Positions 17,293 to 26,431 of a stretch of 64,000 bases of DNA are shown here, piece by piece. The position numbers and the translations under genes are program-made. Location of the stretch: positions 1 to 64,000 of the forward strand of contig NZ_JASCQG010000008.1 in NCBI RefSeq assembly GCF_030005555.1. Direction: 5' to 3'. Source of the stretch: Empedobacter sedimenti (lineage in GTDB: Bacteria; Bacteroidota; Bacteroidia; Flavobacteriales; Weeksellaceae). The first letter of the stretch is position 1. Every line of letters starts with the position of its first letter. The notes beneath the pieces were generated by a model, which did not search any database, was not told the origin of the DNA, and saw only the letters and a program-made list of their open reading frames with translations.

Positions 17293-18069
17293 ATGAAGAA
17301 ATCACTTTTAACAGTTGCTTTAGGAATTATCACAACAACAATTTCTTTGGCACAAGACAATAAAACTCAGAACATCGATGCAACTTACATTATGGAAGTT
17401 AAAATGGATTATGAGAAAACAATGAAAACTATTCCAGAAGCGTACAAAGCTCAATTTGGTCCTATGCTAAAAGCTGAATTAGATGCTGGTATTTTTATGA
17501 CCTATTTCTTTAAAAGCAACTCAAAAAATTCAACTTTTACATTAGAGCAGAAAGTAAACAATGGACAAGGTGGAACTGGAATAATTGCTCAACAAATGGC
17601 AACGTTTGATAATAAACCAACTTATAAAGATTTTACATCAACTCCTAATTTATATTACAAAGAAGTTGATATGATGGGTAAAAATTATTTAATCAAAGAT
17701 AAAATTCCAGATTATAAATGGAAAATCTCGCGTGAAAAATCTGATATTGCTGGTTATCAAGTTACAAAAGCAGAAGGTGTCATGATGGATTCTATCCCTG
17801 TTACAGCATGGTACGCACCTGCAATTCCAGTAAAAGATGGACCAACTTCTTTGGCTGGTTTACCAGGTTTGATTGTAAAAGCTCAATTTGATGCAAATGG
17901 AGCTACAATGATTTATACGTTGAAAGAGCTGAAAATTTCAGAAAAAGAATTAAAAATTGCTTTACCAACAAAAGGTGAAGTTGTAACACAAGATCAATTT
18001 ATGAAGATTATGACTGATCTTCAGAAAAAATACCAAGAACAGATGAATAGTGGTGTAGACACCAAATAA
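17293..18069 (+). CDS. GLPGLI family secreted protein (3)
   Basis: A 258-residue GLPGLI protein. A signal peptide covers residues 1-20 (cleavage near ISLAQD). The signature is SLAGLPGLIVKAQF, after the conserved AIPVKDGP, and the earlier DYKWKISREK block matches copies 1 and 2. It is more distant from these than they are from each other. A hairpin ends this gene, then a TonB-receptor-like gene follows 92 bases later. GLPGLI genes are often found next to such outer membrane proteins, so the two may work together, but no function is established. Confidence 0.87.
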   Translation: MKKSLLTVALGIITTTISLAQDNKTQNIDATYIMEVKMDYEKTMKTIPEAYKAQFGPMLKAELDAGIFMTYFFKSNSKNSTFTLEQKVNNGQGGTGIIAQQMATFDNKPTYKDFTSTPNLYYKEVDMMGKNYLIKDKIPDYKWKISREKSDIAGYQVTKAEGVMMDSIPVTAWYAPAIPVKDGPTSLAGLPGLIVKAQFDANGATMIYTLKELKISEKELKIALPTKGEVVTQDQFMKIMTDLQKKYQEQMNSGVDTK

Positions 18070-18080
18070 ACTATAAAAAA

Positions 18081-18115
18081 AATCATCAGTTCTTCATCTA
18101 CAAGAACTGGTGATT
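18081..18115 (+). terminator. Hairpin after GLPGLI gene 3
   Basis: AATCATCAGTTCTT (18081-18094) pairs with AAGAACTGGTGATT (18102-18115) over 14 pairs with one G-U and a 7-base loop. The following T-tract is short (TTTCTTA), so termination may be partial and the receptor-like gene may be reached by read-through. Confidence 0.6.
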
Positions 18116-18161
18116 TCTTAAACAACCAACTCTACTAAGAGTATATATCAAAATAACACAT

Positions 18162-20849
18162 ATGAAGAAATTACTTTATCTTTTTTTATTTATTGCCGCT
18201 AGTCAACACACTTTTGCACAAGAGTGTAAATTGAAAGGTACAGTTTCCGACGAAAACGGAATTCCTGTTACTGACGCTTCAGTCTCTATTTTTGACAGTA
18301 AAAACGAAGGAAAAGGCTTTGTTTTTACGAGCAACGTTGGTGAATTTGAATTTAAATTACCTTGTGGTCAAAAGTACGATGTTGAAATTGAACAAGCTGG
18401 TTACGAAACGCATGTAGAAAATGTGGATTTAACTGAGAATGTCAACAAAAAAGTAAAATTAGTAAAAGGAAAAGAAATTTCTTTAAAAGAAACAATTGTA
18501 AAAGCTCAGCAAGCCATCAAAATAAAAGGTGATACAATTGAGTTTGATGCAGATTCTTTCAAGGTTGGAAATGAGGAAACTTTAGAAGATATTCTTAAAA
18601 AACTTCCTGGAATTGAGGTTGTAAACGGAAAAGTAATGTACAAAGGGAAACCAATGTCGCAGGTTACTGTTGGTGGACGTGAAGTTTTGGGTGGTAATGA
18701 AAAATTATTGAACAAAAACTTACCATCAGACGCGGTTTCAAAAATCCAGTTAAACACAAAATTCAAATCAAATCCTTTTGCTTCTTCGTTACAAGAAGAT
18801 GACGAACAATTTTCGTTAAACATCGAGCTAAAAGAAGATATGAAACGTATTGCATTTGGTAATGTAACAATTGGTGGAGATGCCGATAAACACACAGATG
18901 CGCAAGCAAAAATTTTCTACTTCTCAGAAAAAAGTGATGCCACAACAATTAATGACTTCAATACATTTGGAAAACGTGTTTTTGATCAAGACGATTACAT
19001 GACTTTCTTTGGTGGAATGTCAAGTTTTATGAACGATGGTAGCCAACTATCTATTAGAGGTGGAACTTCTGGTTTTATGTTTCCTTCGGAATCTAATGCT
19101 CCAGACATGAATACTTACAATGGTGCTTTACATTATGGTGTAGAACCGAATAAAAAACTTAGAATTACAGGTTTTGGATTAGTTAACACAAACAATATCA
19201 AGTATAATTCTAAAGTAGAACGTTTCTATAACTCGTTAGATAATCCGTTCACAACAGTTGACGAACAACGCAACAAAAACAATACTATGATGGGAATGGC
19301 TCGCATCAAGATTGATTATAATCCAAATGATAAAGGTCAAATTAAGTATAATTTAGATTTCAATTATCTGAAAAATGAAGATGAACAATCTGTTGATAGT
19401 TATAAAAATGGTCAGAAAGATGGATTTAGATATAATCTTACTGATCGTCAAAACTTCAGATTTAGTCAAAACTTATCGTACATCAAAAAAATTGGTCGCG
19501 ATGATAATATCGGATTCTATTTACGTCATCAACTTCAACACGAAACGCCAGATTATCAAATATTTTCGAAGAATGAACCATTTAAAATTTTTGGCAATTT
19601 AACAAATATCAACAATCAATATAACCTAAATCAAAACCAAGAGTATAACGTTAATACGTTCCAATTATATTCGGTTTACAATCATTTGTTAACAAATACA
19701 TCAAACATTAAATTCAAGATAGGAACAAACTTTAGCTTCCAAGATTTTGAAAATTCATTATATGATTATCAAACTTTAGTTTCTGCGCCAAAAACAGCAA
19801 GTGATACTAATTTTGATTATAACGAAACATTTGGAGATGTTACATTAACTAAGAAGTTTGGAAATTTCCAGGCAGATTTAGGAGCTGGATTAACTTTTTT
19901 CACTGAAAATGCTAACTACCTTGACGGAACAAAAGCTAAATTTAATGAAACGAAAATTTTACCTCATGGTACATTAAGTTATAAGTTTAGCAATGCGACA
20001 AGTATTAGAGCAAGTTATGATCAAAAATATCAATTTCCTAATGCAAAAGATTTAACAGACTCGTATGTTTTACAAAGTTACTTTAGTGTTTTTGAAGGAA
20101 ATAGAGGTTTAAGACAAACACTATCTCACAATGCTTCGTTAAGCTTCGGACATTATAATTCGTTCAAATTCTTTAGTTTCAATACTTGGTTATCATATTC
20201 TAAAAATGAAAAAGGAATCGTTACATCTTCTACATTTAATCAAGAAAACCAAACACAGATTAATACGTTATTAAATTCTGATTATACAAATGAAAATTAT
20301 AGCGTTGGTGCAATGGTATGGAAAAGATTAGCGAAATGGTATGATTTAAGATTCAATGCTAATTTAAATTTCTCTGATTATTACACCTATACTGGTCGAA
20401 AAGATGATAATACTGTAAAATCAATTAACAATACCTCATCTAATCAATCGTATAACTTAATCAATACATTTACATTCAAAAAGAAATTTGAGTTAAAAGC
20501 AGGATTAAACCTTAACATCTCTAATTTCAAAGCATTGTATGAACAAAAATTTACAACATGGCGTCCTTATGCAGAAGCTGCTTGGTCTGCAACTGATAAA
20601 TTATTAGTTCAATCAGATTTCTCTTACCGTTTACAATACCGTGATGGAGAAGAATTAAACTCTTCAAAAGAATGGAACGCATCTGTTCGTTATAATATTG
20701 CTAAAAAGACCTATTTAACTGTAACTGGAGGTAACTTATTAGGAAATAATGTAATTGTATCGAGTGCTAACACGGACAACTACATTTCGACAACAACTCG
20801 TAATGTATTAGGAAGATATTTTATTGTAAGTTTGAGATACAAATTCTAA
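18162..20849 (+). CDS. TonB-receptor-like outer membrane protein with CarboxypepD_reg domain
   Basis: An 895-residue outer membrane beta-barrel protein. Signal peptide at residues 1-20 (SQHTFAQ), then a carboxypeptidase-regulatory-like beta-sandwich (about 22-100: LKGTVSDENGIPVTDASVSIF, GYETHVENVDL), then a plug-like region (LEDILKKLPGIEVVNGKVMYKGKP, TVGGREVLGG). The rest is a barrel rich in alternating aromatic strands, close to the OMP_b-brl_3 family. It ends YFIVSLRYKF, with the terminal Phe used by the BAM complex. No TonB box is evident. It may transport or bind a substrate in concert with the neighbouring GLPGLI proteins; this is inference. Confidence 0.85.
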   Translation: MKKLLYLFLFIAASQHTFAQECKLKGTVSDENGIPVTDASVSIFDSKNEGKGFVFTSNVGEFEFKLPCGQKYDVEIEQAGYETHVENVDLTENVNKKVKLVKGKEISLKETIVKAQQAIKIKGDTIEFDADSFKVGNEETLEDILKKLPGIEVVNGKVMYKGKPMSQVTVGGREVLGGNEKLLNKNLPSDAVSKIQLNTKFKSNPFASSLQEDDEQFSLNIELKEDMKRIAFGNVTIGGDADKHTDAQAKIFYFSEKSDATTINDFNTFGKRVFDQDDYMTFFGGMSSFMNDGSQLSIRGGTSGFMFPSESNAPDMNTYNGALHYGVEPNKKLRITGFGLVNTNNIKYNSKVERFYNSLDNPFTTVDEQRNKNNTMMGMARIKIDYNPNDKGQIKYNLDFNYLKNEDEQSVDSYKNGQKDGFRYNLTDRQNFRFSQNLSYIKKIGRDDNIGFYLRHQLQHETPDYQIFSKNEPFKIFGNLTNINNQYNLNQNQEYNVNTFQLYSVYNHLLTNTSNIKFKIGTNFSFQDFENSLYDYQTLVSAPKTASDTNFDYNETFGDVTLTKKFGNFQADLGAGLTFFTENANYLDGTKAKFNETKILPHGTLSYKFSNATSIRASYDQKYQFPNAKDLTDSYVLQSYFSVFEGNRGLRQTLSHNASLSFGHYNSFKFFSFNTWLSYSKNEKGIVTSSTFNQENQTQINTLLNSDYTNENYSVGAMVWKRLAKWYDLRFNANLNFSDYYTYTGRKDDNTVKSINNTSSNQSYNLINTFTFKKKFELKAGLNLNISNFKALYEQKFTTWRPYAEAAWSATDKLLVQSDFSYRLQYRDGEELNSSKEWNASVRYNIAKKTYLTVTGGNLLGNNVIVSSANTDNYISTTTRNVLGRYFIVSLRYKF

Positions 20850-20865
20850 CAAAATAAATAAACTG

Positions 20866-20893
20866 AAAAAGCACTTCAATCGAAGTGCTTTTT
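20866..20893. terminator. Bidirectional intrinsic terminator between convergent genes
   Basis: AAAAAGCACTTC (20866-20877), loop AATC, GAAGTGCTTTTT (20882-20893). The 12-bp perfect stem has A- and T-tracts on both flanks, so it can end both the receptor-like gene (plus) and the flavoprotein gene (minus). Confidence 0.9.
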
Positions 20894-22294
20894 TTATTTT
20901 ATAACCTGAGGATAATCAAAAACATTATTCGGATCGTATTTCTTCTTAAGTTTTTGTAAACGCGTCAAATTATCTCCAAAATAAGATGAATTTGCTTCAG
21001 GAAAATTGAGATCTGGATAATTTCTGTATTGCTTTGTATTTCCTAAATTTCGGATAGTTTGTTGAATTTCTTCAAAAGCTTTAGTCAACTTAGCTTCTTG
21101 TGTTGGCGAATCCCAATAAGCTTGCAATTCGCTCAAATAATTAATCTCTCGATGCGGATAAGCCGAGTCCGTTCTTTTTACTTCATTAATTTTTCCTCCC
21201 AAAGTATTAATCTGATAAATTGTTCCTTTAGCGGCAACAACTTTATTGAAAATTTCAGTTAATCCCTTTTCTATATTCTCAATACCATTGTACAAACCAG
21301 CCGAAGCATTCTTGAAATAAATTGGTTCTTTTACACCATAATAATTCTTAAGAGCTGCAGCCAAATTACGATTTTTCATTGGACGATAATCATCGGATTT
21401 TGAAATTAATTCTGAAAACTGTTTCTCAAAATCTGTTTGATTCGATTGATAATTCGTAAATAAAATGGTCAAGAATTTACCATTCAGTACAAAAGCAGAA
21501 AATGCTTCTAGTGGTAAATTTTGTGTCGATTTGAACCATAATTTAATTAATGATGTAAATCGCTCGACAGTTAAGTTCGAAAACTTCATTCGGTAAGCAC
21601 TAAATGAATTTGGCGCTGGATAAGTTTTAAAATACAATTCTGTAATTACACCAAAGTTACCATTTCCACCACCTTTGCAAGCCCACAACAAATCAGGATC
21701 TTTATCCGAATCAATAGTATTCCCTTTGTAATCAATCATTTTTATACGAGTCAAACTATCACACATTAATCCGTACTTACGGCTAAAAAAACCGTAACCT
21801 CCACCCAAAGCCAAACCGCCTACGCCAACAGTTCCACACGAACCCGCTGGTAGAATTCTTTTTTTAGGTAAAAAGTTTGCATAAATTTCTTGTAACAAAC
21901 AAGCTGGTTGAAGCTTTACAGAATTGTCTTTTTGCCACGAAATGGTATTCATCAATCCAAGATGAATCAATAAGCCATTATCGTTGTTTGAAAATCCTTC
22001 AAAACTATGTCCACCACTGCGAATTGCAATTTTTAGTTTCTTATCATTTGCAAACAAAACAGCTTTTTTTACAGCTTCATTTGATTTACAAACTGCGATG
22101 TATTTCGGAAATTTATTGATTCGTTTATTAAATGATTTTCGGTACAATTCGTACTTCTCATCATCTTTTGTTAATAAAATTAAATCATCATCTAAAAACT
22201 TATCAAAGGAATAAAAAGACATAAAAAAAATTCCTAAACTGCCTGTTCCAAGCAATTTTAGGAATTCTCTTTTGGTATAATTATTTTGTATCAT
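20894..22294 (-). CDS. FAD-linked oxidase with BBE domain, exported
   Basis: A 466-residue berberine-bridge-enzyme-like oxidase with an N-terminal FAD_binding_4 domain and a C-terminal BBE segment (YRNYPDLNF...SSYFGDNLTRL). His96 in RSGGHSFEG and Cys153 in AGSCGTVGVGG align with the residues that carry FAD bicovalently in this family. The N-terminus (TKREFLKLLGTGSLGIFF) resembles a twin-arginine signal with KR instead of RR, which would fit export with bound FAD. The family oxidises sugars, alcohols or alkaloid-like compounds; the substrate here is unknown. Confidence 0.85.
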   Translation of the reverse strand: MIQNNYTKREFLKLLGTGSLGIFFMSFYSFDKFLDDDLILLTKDDEKYELYRKSFNKRINKFPKYIAVCKSNEAVKKAVLFANDKKLKIAIRSGGHSFEGFSNNDNGLLIHLGLMNTISWQKDNSVKLQPACLLQEIYANFLPKKRILPAGSCGTVGVGGLALGGGYGFFSRKYGLMCDSLTRIKMIDYKGNTIDSDKDPDLLWACKGGGNGNFGVITELYFKTYPAPNSFSAYRMKFSNLTVERFTSLIKLWFKSTQNLPLEAFSAFVLNGKFLTILFTNYQSNQTDFEKQFSELISKSDDYRPMKNRNLAAALKNYYGVKEPIYFKNASAGLYNGIENIEKGLTEIFNKVVAAKGTIYQINTLGGKINEVKRTDSAYPHREINYLSELQAYWDSPTQEAKLTKAFEEIQQTIRNLGNTKQYRNYPDLNFPEANSSYFGDNLTRLQKLKKKYDPNNVFDYPQVIK

Positions 22295-22323
22295 AGCTTT
22301 TTGGTTTAGCTAAAGATACAAAT

Positions 22324-23346
22324 CTATTTGATGTTATTTTTCTTTAACCACTCTTTATATTTCTCAGCGTTCTTTAAATGCTCTTGATAATCGTTGGTAT
22401 AAATATGATAACCTGGTTTTGCAGGATCCGCTACAAAGAATATAAAATCGTGATTAGCAGGTGATAATACTGCATCAATTGCTCCTAAATTTGGTAAACA
22501 AATTGGTGCTGGTGGCAATCCTTTGTTACGATATGTGTTGTATGCATTCGACGACCATGTCCATTTTTTGTAAACACGTTGTACATTTTTATCCCAACCG
22601 TTTTCCATTTTATAAGCATAGATAGAAGTTGGATCAGCTTCCAGACGCATATCTTTCGCTAAACGATTCATATAAGCACGTGCAACACGTTGTTGTTCGT
22701 CCATATTATCTGAAGACTCTAACTGTACGATAGAAGCTAATGTTGTTACCTGAAGCGGTGTCATATTTAATGCTTTAGCTTTCGCAAGACGATCAGCATT
22801 CCACACTTTATCGTGTTGAGCGACCATTTTATCTACAAATTTATCAGGTGTTAATCCCCAATAAACAAAATAAGTTTCTGGAATAAAATATTGTTTCACC
22901 GTTTCATCATTCAACGTAGAATCGTTTTTTTCTTTTACAAAATCACGAATCGCTGTTAAAACTTCAATCGAATCCATATCAATTTGCTTAGAAACTGAAC
23001 CTGCTAAATGATAAATTGTAGGTTCATTCTTGATACGAAGTTTTACTTCTTCTTGCTCTCCTCCTTGCAAACGATCAATAATATCATGATTAGAATCTGA
23101 TTGATTGATTTTGTATTTACCTGATTTAATTGTTGCAGGATAATCAGAATCTTCTGCATATTGTTTGAATAGTTTTTCGTCCTTCAAAAATGGTTTTAAA
23201 GAATCTAAAACTTGCTCAAATTTTGCTCCACGAGAAATGTAAATAAAACCATCTTTGGTTGCATTTCCTTTGAAACCATCTATAAATGTACATCCTACAA
23301 AAGCGAATGAACAGATTAATATTAATACTAAATTTAATTTTTTCAT
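22324..23346 (-). CDS. mltG: Endolytic murein transglycosylase MltG
   Basis: Lytic transglycosylase that cuts nascent glycan strands near the division and elongation machinery. The 340 residues contain the YceG fold with a LysM-like part first and the catalytic block TTLASIVQLES near 201-211, where Glu210 aligns with the catalytic glutamate region, followed by YMNRLAKDMRLEADPTSIYAY and GLPPAPICLPN. The N-terminus has a hydrophobic core ending FVGC (Cys19), a lipobox, where the E. coli protein has a transmembrane helix. It lies 9 bases after dapF, so they form an operon. Confidence 0.92.
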   Translation of the reverse strand: MKKLNLVLILICSFAFVGCTFIDGFKGNATKDGFIYISRGAKFEQVLDSLKPFLKDEKLFKQYAEDSDYPATIKSGKYKINQSDSNHDIIDRLQGGEQEEVKLRIKNEPTIYHLAGSVSKQIDMDSIEVLTAIRDFVKEKNDSTLNDETVKQYFIPETYFVYWGLTPDKFVDKMVAQHDKVWNADRLAKAKALNMTPLQVTTLASIVQLESSDNMDEQQRVARAYMNRLAKDMRLEADPTSIYAYKMENGWDKNVQRVYKKWTWSSNAYNTYRNKGLPPAPICLPNLGAIDAVLSPANHDFIFFVADPAKPGYHIYTNDYQEHLKNAEKYKEWLKKNNIK

Positions 23347-23355
23347 TGGATTGAA

Positions 23356-24132
23356 TTAAATTTCAATTTCACCTTCAAAAACTTTTACTGCAGGTCCGTT
23401 TAACCACACATTGACAAAGTTATGATTATTTTCTTCAAAATTAACAGATAAATTTCCTCCAACTGCTTTTATCTGAATATCTTTTTTATCCACTAAATTT
23501 TTGACATATGCAGAAATCGCAGCCGCAGTAATTCCTGTACCACAAGCCAACGTTTCGTCTTCTACACCACGTTCGTATGTTCTAATTTTCAATGTATTAT
23601 CTGGTAAAACTTCTACAAAGTTCACATTAGATCCTTTCTCAAAATATGGAGCTCCGTTACGAATTGTTTTACCTTCTTCGTATACATTTACATTTTCTAC
23701 GTTTTCTACAAACTGAACGTGATGAGGCGAACCAGTATTCATAAATAAATATCTGTCATGATCTTCTACTTCGTTTACATCAATCATTTGTAATCGAATT
23801 ACATTTCCGTCTACAACACCTTGATGTAAACCATCAATTGCATTAAATGTCATTTTGTCAGAAGCAACATCCAAATCATTTGCAAAACGAATAATGCAAC
23901 GTCCTCCGTTTCCACACATTGTACTTTCGTTACCATCAGAATTGAAATAGACCATTCTAAAATCCAATTCATCATCGTTTTGTAACAAAATTAATCCATC
24001 TGCTCCTATCCCAAAATTACGGTCGCAAAGCCTATTGATCAATTCTGTAGAAATTGGAAATGTTTCTTCACGATCATCAATCATCACAAAATCATTTCCT
24101 GCTCCTTGATATTTATAAAACTTTAGTTTCAA
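23356..24132 (-). CDS. dapF: Diaminopimelate epimerase
   Basis: Racemises LL- to meso-diaminopimelate for lysine and peptidoglycan synthesis; no cofactor, two catalytic cysteines. Length 258 is close to the family norm. The first cysteine is in STMCGNGGRC, the second in ETLACGTGITA, and the N-terminal FYKYQGAGNDFVMID and FGIGADGLILLQ are diagnostic. Transcribed with mltG, a sensible peptidoglycan pairing. The start at 24132 is the ATG directly before the conserved beginning. Confidence 0.96.
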   Translation of the reverse strand: MKLKFYKYQGAGNDFVMIDDREETFPISTELINRLCDRNFGIGADGLILLQNDDELDFRMVYFNSDGNESTMCGNGGRCIIRFANDLDVASDKMTFNAIDGLHQGVVDGNVIRLQMIDVNEVEDHDRYLFMNTGSPHHVQFVENVENVNVYEEGKTIRNGAPYFEKGSNVNFVEVLPDNTLKIRTYERGVEDETLACGTGITAAAISAYVKNLVDKKDIQIKAVGGNLSVNFEENNHNFVNVWLNGPAVKVFEGEIEI

Positions 24133-24226
24133 TTTTATTAAATTTTAAACAAAGTAAAGACATTTTTATCACTCTTAACTAATGTTATAAAAGATTTATA
24201 ATATAGTGTTAACATGCGTTAAACGG

Positions 24227-24258
24227 TTTGAAATGTTAAAATTTTGGTCTTAAATTTG
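24227..24258 (+). promoter_or_regulatory. Bacteroidota-type promoter of the Do-family protease
   Basis: TTTG (24227-24230) and TAAATTTG (24251-24258) are separated by 20 bases, a full match to the Bacteroidota promoter consensus. Transcription should begin near 24264, about 30 bases before the ATG at 24295. This also supports that ATG over the upstream TTG at 24244, which lies inside the promoter. Confidence 0.72.
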
Positions 24259-24294
24259 ATTTACACAAAACATAAAAGAGATATTTATATTAAT

Positions 24295-25809
24295 ATGAAA
24301 AAATATACAGGTTACTTAATGGTTGGATTAGTTAGTTCTATGACAACTATGGGAGGTTTTTATTTGATGAACGAAAGTGGTAATAATCCATTTATTACAA
24401 ATGCAAGTAATCAAAAAAATGGAGATTTTGAATTAGTAGATTATAAAGGTAATTATGGTTATGATGCGCCAAACTTTGTTGAAGCATCAAACAAAGCTGT
24501 ACATACGGTTGTGAGTATCAAAAATTATTCGAACCAAAGACAGCAACAGCAACAAATGTTTGACCCGTTTGACTTCTTTTTTGGTCAACCAGAACAACAA
24601 CAAAGAGGTAGACAGCAACCACAACAAGACCAAGATCAACCATCTGGTATGGGTTCTGGGGTAATTATTTCGCAAGATGGATACATTGTAACAAATAATC
24701 ACGTAATACAAGGTGCGACAAAAATTGAGGTAACACTTAATAATCAAAAGAGCTATATTGCCGAATTAGTTGGTACAGATCCAAGTACAGATATTGCGTT
24801 ATTAAAAATTAGTGAAAAGGGTTTACCATTTACAAAATTTGTAGATTCTGATGCAATTAATGTAGGAGATTGGGTACTTGCAGTTGGTAACCCATTTGGT
24901 TTGACGTCTACTGTTACAGCTGGTATTGTATCAGCAAAAGGTCGTAGCATTAATATTTTAGGTAAAAACTCTGAATCACCAATAGAATCGTTTATTCAGA
25001 CAGATGCGGCGATCAACCCAGGAAACTCTGGTGGTGCTTTGGTTAATGCAAACGGAGATTTAATTGGTATTAATACAGCTATTTCTTCGCCAACAGGAGC
25101 TTACTCTGGTTACGGATTTGCTGTTCCGACTAACTTGGTGAAAAAAGTTGTAGAGGATATTAAATCATACGGAATTGTTCAACGCGGATATTTAGGAATC
25201 AAAGGTTTTGATTTATCAAATGATCAAGCTGTTGCACAATACAACAAACAATTCAAGAAAAACATCAAAACACAAAATGGTGTAATGGTGACTGAATTAG
25301 TTTCGAAAGGGTCTGCTGTAGATTCTGGTATCGAAGAAGGAGATATCATTACAGCAGTAGATGGTAAAGATGTAACATCATTCTCTAGCCTATCATTTAT
25401 CGTAGGTAGCAAACGTCCTGGTGACAAAGTTGCGATAAAAGTAAGACGTGGAAATACAGAAAAAACGTACACAATTACATTGAAAGATGCAAAAGGAGGA
25501 ACTAAAGTAAGAAGTAAAGCTGATTTATCACCAACTGAAGTTTTAGGAGCAGAATTTGAACCTTTAACAGAGCGTCAAAAAGATAGTTTTGGAATAAACT
25601 ATGGTGTAATGGCTAAAAATGTAGAATCAAACGGTAAATTAGCTCAGGCTGGTGTGCAAGATGAATTTATTATTTTATCTGTAAATGATAAAGAAGTAAG
25701 CTCGCAAGAAGATATTGAAAAGATTCTGAAAAATCATAAAGGTCGTGTATCTATTAAATTTGCCGATTATTATGGACGAATCTATACAAAAGGATTTACG
25801 ATGGATTAA
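24295..25809 (+). CDS. degP: Periplasmic serine protease of the DegP/HtrA (Do) family
   Basis: Envelope quality-control protease of 504 residues. The N-terminus (MKKYTGYLMVGLVSSMTTMGGFY) is a signal or anchor helix. The trypsin-like domain has His136 in TNNHVIQG, Asp166 in STDIALLK and Ser245 in GNSGGAL. Two PDZ domains follow, the first from about 310 (GYLGIKGFDL...GIEEGDIITAVDGKDV), the second degenerate near the end. A Gln-rich loop (about 82-116) precedes the catalytic domain, corresponding to the LA loop. The frame is open from 24244, but the promoter and hydrophobic start favour 24295. Confidence 0.92.
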   Translation: MKKYTGYLMVGLVSSMTTMGGFYLMNESGNNPFITNASNQKNGDFELVDYKGNYGYDAPNFVEASNKAVHTVVSIKNYSNQRQQQQQMFDPFDFFFGQPEQQQRGRQQPQQDQDQPSGMGSGVIISQDGYIVTNNHVIQGATKIEVTLNNQKSYIAELVGTDPSTDIALLKISEKGLPFTKFVDSDAINVGDWVLAVGNPFGLTSTVTAGIVSAKGRSINILGKNSESPIESFIQTDAAINPGNSGGALVNANGDLIGINTAISSPTGAYSGYGFAVPTNLVKKVVEDIKSYGIVQRGYLGIKGFDLSNDQAVAQYNKQFKKNIKTQNGVMVTELVSKGSAVDSGIEEGDIITAVDGKDVTSFSSLSFIVGSKRPGDKVAIKVRRGNTEKTYTITLKDAKGGTKVRSKADLSPTEVLGAEFEPLTERQKDSFGINYGVMAKNVESNGKLAQAGVQDEFIILSVNDKEVSSQEDIEKILKNHKGRVSIKFADYYGRIYTKGFTMD

Positions 25810-25846
25810 AATTTTGAGTCGATTTTAAGTTTTAATAAATCATTAT

Positions 25847-25884
25847 AAATAGCTACAACAAGTTTCGTTGTAGCTATTTATTTT
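25847..25884 (+). terminator. Intrinsic terminator of the Do-family protease
   Basis: AAATAGCTACAAC (25847-25859) pairs perfectly with GTTGTAGCTATTT (25867-25879) around a 7-base loop, followed by ATTTTT. Confidence 0.88.
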
Positions 25885-25917
25885 TACACTAAATTCAATT
25901 CATCTAAAACCAACCTT

Positions 25918-26367
25918 ATGCATATAAAAAAAATGGTCGTAGTTCTTACATTATTACTTTCAACTTATACTTTCAGTCAAAATTTATTTGGCGTTTCAGG
26001 AAGCTATTCTAATCAATCTGGCAACTTTACCAAAGTAGGTGTGTTTTATGCGTTTGGTTTAGAAAATATTTCTTTTGCAACAAAAATAGACGCCAACGTT
26101 AATATGGCTTATATGCGAGATAATTTTCGGGTAATTCCAGAAATTGGCGTTACCGGTTATTTTGGAGCTGGAACATCTTACTTTTTCCCTTTCGTAGAAA
26201 GTGAATTTACTCCTTACACAATTACTCCAAAAGTTGGTTTGACATTTATGACGTTGATCGATTTTGGAATTGGATATGGATTTAGTATTAACGAGAAAAA
26301 CAACTTCAAACCAATAAAAGGATTTCAGTTTTCAGCCAGTGTTAATATTCCGTTTGATTTAAACTAA
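25918..26367 (+). CDS. Small outer membrane beta-barrel-like protein (tandem copy 1)
   Basis: A 149-residue exported protein with a signal peptide at 1-20 (cleavage near YTFSQN). The mature part alternates Gly and aromatic strands (VSGSYSNQSGNFTKVGVFYAF, FRVIPEIGVTGYFG, EFTPYTITPKVGLTF) and looks like a small eight-strand barrel. It shares these blocks with the next two genes, which makes a tandem triplication. No named family recognised. It has a terminator just upstream, so it starts its own unit. Confidence 0.65.
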   Translation: MHIKKMVVVLTLLLSTYTFSQNLFGVSGSYSNQSGNFTKVGVFYAFGLENISFATKIDANVNMAYMRDNFRVIPEIGVTGYFGAGTSYFFPFVESEFTPYTITPKVGLTFMTLIDFGIGYGFSINEKNNFKPIKGFQFSASVNIPFDLN

Positions 26368-26431
26368 AATTCATTAATAATGGTGAGTAAATCAACAATC
26401 GTTGATCTGTATATTTAATAAAATTATTGCA

